From assembly GCA_963923455.1 (NCBI GenBank), contig CAWULT010000108.1:1-16087 (forward strand): a stretch of DNA of 16,087 nucleotides. The letters are read 5' to 3'. Source of the stretch: CAWULT01 sp963923455. GTDB taxonomy: Bacteria; Acidobacteriota; Vicinamibacteria; Vicinamibacterales; UBA2999. Of the stretch, positions 14,900 to 16,087 are shown one piece after another; positions within the stretch are counted from its first letter, which is position 1, and each line of letters begins with the position of its first letter. The position numbers were made by a program, and so were the translations under genes. Below the pieces are notes generated by a model, which saw nothing but the letters and a program-made list of their open reading frames with translations, searched no databases and was not told the DNA's origin.

Positions 14900-15865
14900 C
14901 TACCGGCGCAACTCGTCGATCAGCCCGTCCAGCTGCTGGAACTGCAGGCAGCCCGGCGTCGGCGGGCTGGGCGGGCACCCGGTGGCGCGCCAGCCGTAGT
15001 CGTCCTCCAGGACCTTCGCGATCGCTGCCTTCGGCTGTCCCGCGCGGATCAGGCCCGTCAGGCGGTCGCGCATGGCCTCGACGTCCGCCTTGAAGCGCAC
15101 CACGTCGGCCCGGGTCTGCAGCGGTCCGTGGCCGGAAATCACGGTGTCGAAGTCCAGTGCCAGCATCCGCTCCAGCGTCGTCGACCACTGCCGGAGGCTG
15201 CCGCCCTGCGCGTAGTCGGCGTAGATCGGCAGGGCGAGCGGACGGACCGGCGCCCCCGGCTGCGGCCGGGCCCGTGCCAGGAAGAGATCTCCGGTGTGGA
15301 CGGTCTTGAGCGCCGGAAAGTAGATGACGGCGTCGCCGCTCGTGTGCCCGCGGCCGAAATAGTGCGCCTGCACGGCGGCGGCGCCGAGGTGCACGGTCAT
15401 CCGGTCGGCGAACGTCACGCGCGGCAGGCCGATCGGCGTACCCGGAGTGTCCTCGTAGTACGGCTGCTTGATGTCGGAGAGGTTCGCGAAGACGTTGTCG
15501 TGTGCGATCACCTCGGCCAGGGGCAGCATCTTCAGGTCGCCGCCGGCGTGGTCGTCGTGCTGGTGGGTGTTCACCACGTAGCGCAGCGGCGCCCGGCTCA
15601 CGGCGCGGACCTCGGCGAGGATGTCCGCGTGATTGCGGTCGAACATGTCGTCGACCAGCAGCACGCCTTCCGGCGTGGCGAAGAGGGCGACGTTGCCGCC
15701 CTCGCCCGACACCAGGTACAGGTTCTCCTTGACGAGGCTGCGCGTCAGCGGGCGAGCCGGCTTCGAGGCCTGCGCGTGGAGACGGCCCGTGCCATGCGCG
15801 GCCACGATCGAGAGCAGCGCCCCGAGCACGACCGAGCCGAGCACGAACGAACGCGGCGATCGCAT
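14900..15865 (-). CDS. Secreted metallo-beta-lactamase-fold hydrolase
   Basis: A 321-residue exported MBL-fold protein. The signal peptide is about 1-32 (FVLGSVVLGALLSIVAAHG, ending RLHAQA). The dinuclear zinc site is complete: His101, His103, Asp105 and His106 (THQHDDHAGG), His174 (GRGHTSGD), Asp193 (HTGDLF) and His246 (ISGHGPL). GNVALFATPEGVLLVDD is the usual N-terminal strand pair. The pattern resembles broad MBL-fold hydrolases often annotated as cyclase- or lactamase-like rather than a classical resistance enzyme, and the substrate cannot be assigned. The C-terminus carries two Cys (297 and 306) in a Pro-rich loop that may form a disulfide. The ATG on the minus strand begins at 15865. 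No ribosome-binding site precedes it, but a -10-like TATAGT lies 8 bases upstream, so the message may be leaderless. Confidence 0.93.
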   Translation of the reverse strand: MRSPRSFVLGSVVLGALLSIVAAHGTGRLHAQASKPARPLTRSLVKENLYLVSGEGGNVALFATPEGVLLVDDMFDRNHADILAEVRAVSRAPLRYVVNTHQHDDHAGGDLKMLPLAEVIAHDNVFANLSDIKQPYYEDTPGTPIGLPRVTFADRMTVHLGAAAVQAHYFGRGHTSGDAVIYFPALKTVHTGDLFLARARPQPGAPVRPLALPIYADYAQGGSLRQWSTTLERMLALDFDTVISGHGPLQTRADVVRFKADVEAMRDRLTGLIRAGQPKAAIAKVLEDDYGWRATGCPPSPPTPGCLQFQQLDGLIDELRR

Positions 15866-15873
15866 GGCACGAG

Positions 15874-15879
15874 ACTATA
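15874..15879 (-). promoter_or_regulatory. -10 element of the MBL-fold hydrolase, leaderless arrangement
   Basis: On the minus strand TATAGT matches the -10 consensus at five of six positions. It ends 8 bases before the ATG, so the predicted transcription start falls within about 2 bases of the start codon. There is no Shine-Dalgarno-like sequence between them. No clear -35 is visible. Confidence 0.5.
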
Positions 15880-15942
15880 CCCGACGGGAGCGTCGCGGCC
15901 CACACCGGTCGGCGGGGCCGCGGTCGAAGCGGGAGAGCCCCC

Positions 15943-16087
15943 TCAGCGGGGGGTGGCGCTGCCGGCCGGCTCGGCCTGCAGGCGCTTGATCAGCGCTGCC
16001 GTCTTCTCGTAGACGGGCGGCGGGCCGCCAGCGCGGCCGCGGCCGCCGACACCCATGGCCATGTCGACCGGTGTGCGGCCCTGCTTG
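15943..16087 (-). CDS. C-terminal end of an ankyrin-repeat protein (5' end outside window)
   Basis: Forty-seven codons plus stop on the minus strand, reading KQGRTPVDMAMG, then a Gly/Arg-rich stretch (GGRGRAGGPPP), then VYEKTAALIKRLQAEPAGSATPR. QGRTPVDMA is the start of a terminal ankyrin repeat, where the canonical form is xxGxTPLHxA. The KTAALIKRL helix closes the repeat stack. Gly/Arg-rich insertions followed by KTAALI at the C-terminus are, as I recall, usual in acidobacterial ankyrin proteins. The rest of the gene lies beyond 16087. It is the upstream neighbour of the MBL-fold gene on the same strand, 77 bases apart, but that gene seems to have its own -10 element. Function would be protein binding; partner unknown. 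Confidence 0.75.
   Translation of the reverse strand, partial: KQGRTPVDMAMGVGGRGRAGGPPPVYEKTAALIKRLQAEPAGSATPR

Noticed and set aside
14900..15865. Antibiotic-resistance beta-lactamase
   Set aside because: The zinc ligands are common to the whole MBL superfamily, and nothing in the sequence points to beta-lactam specificity.
13842..15905. 687-codon minus-strand frame covering the MscS and hydrolase region
   Set aside because: It reads the MBL-fold gene out of frame and MscS antisense; both true genes have complete family motifs.
15938..15953. C5/G5 hairpin around the ankyrin gene stop codon as a terminator
   Set aside because: The stem is only 5 bp, contains the stop codon in its loop and has no T-run on the minus strand.

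Overview
The window is GC-rich (about 70% by eye) bacterial chromosome. It is densely coded, with little intergenic DNA and long meaningless open frames on the antisense strand. The gene mix is an Acidobacteriota-like soil repertoire, with class Vicinamibacteria (Luteitalea/Vicinamibacter type) my best guess: a eukaryotic-like Ser/Thr kinase, very large PAS/GAF hybrid histidine kinases, exported PQQ dehydrogenases, a tannase/feruloyl esterase, a cytochrome c-copper monooxygenase fusion and an ankyrin protein. The taxon is inferred from gene content only. I saw no tRNA, rRNA, CRISPR array, insertion sequence or phage gene.

Layout. 1-902: 3' part of a membrane Ser/Thr kinase, cut by the window edge. 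979-1812: a decayed hybrid histidine kinase that lost its phosphoacceptor His and most of its ATPase domain but keeps an intact receiver. 1941-4592: a two-gene unit, a secreted CHRD-domain protein followed 27 bp later by a PQQ dehydrogenase with an N-terminal cytochrome c domain. 4593-4885: an intergenic region with a hairpin and a possible promoter. 4886-8887: a 1333-residue hybrid histidine kinase (DUF4118-CHASE3-PAS-PAS-GAF-PAS-HisKA-HATPase-REC). 8955-10457: a secreted tannase/feruloyl esterase-family enzyme. 10605-13788: a two-gene unit, a secreted cytochrome c fused to a PHM/DBM-like copper monooxygenase, then 22 bp later a soluble PQQ dehydrogenase with a lanthanide-type metal-site signature. 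13851-14885: an MscS-family channel. On the minus strand, 15865-14900 is a secreted metallo-beta-lactamase-fold hydrolase and 16087-15943 is the C-terminal end of an ankyrin-repeat protein.

How it may work together. Five exported proteins between 1941 and 13788 look like periplasmic oxidative chemistry: ester cleavage of plant phenolics (tannase family), alcohol or aldehyde oxidation (two quinoproteins), and c-type hemes to carry electrons. The most interesting unit is 10605-13788. The monooxygenase keeps all six copper ligands expected of the PHM/DBM family, carries its own c-type heme domain, and is followed by a PQQ dehydrogenase that has no heme of its own. I propose that the dehydrogenase supplies electrons through heme c to the copper centres, replacing the ascorbate used by animal enzymes. 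This is a hypothesis from sequence and gene order.
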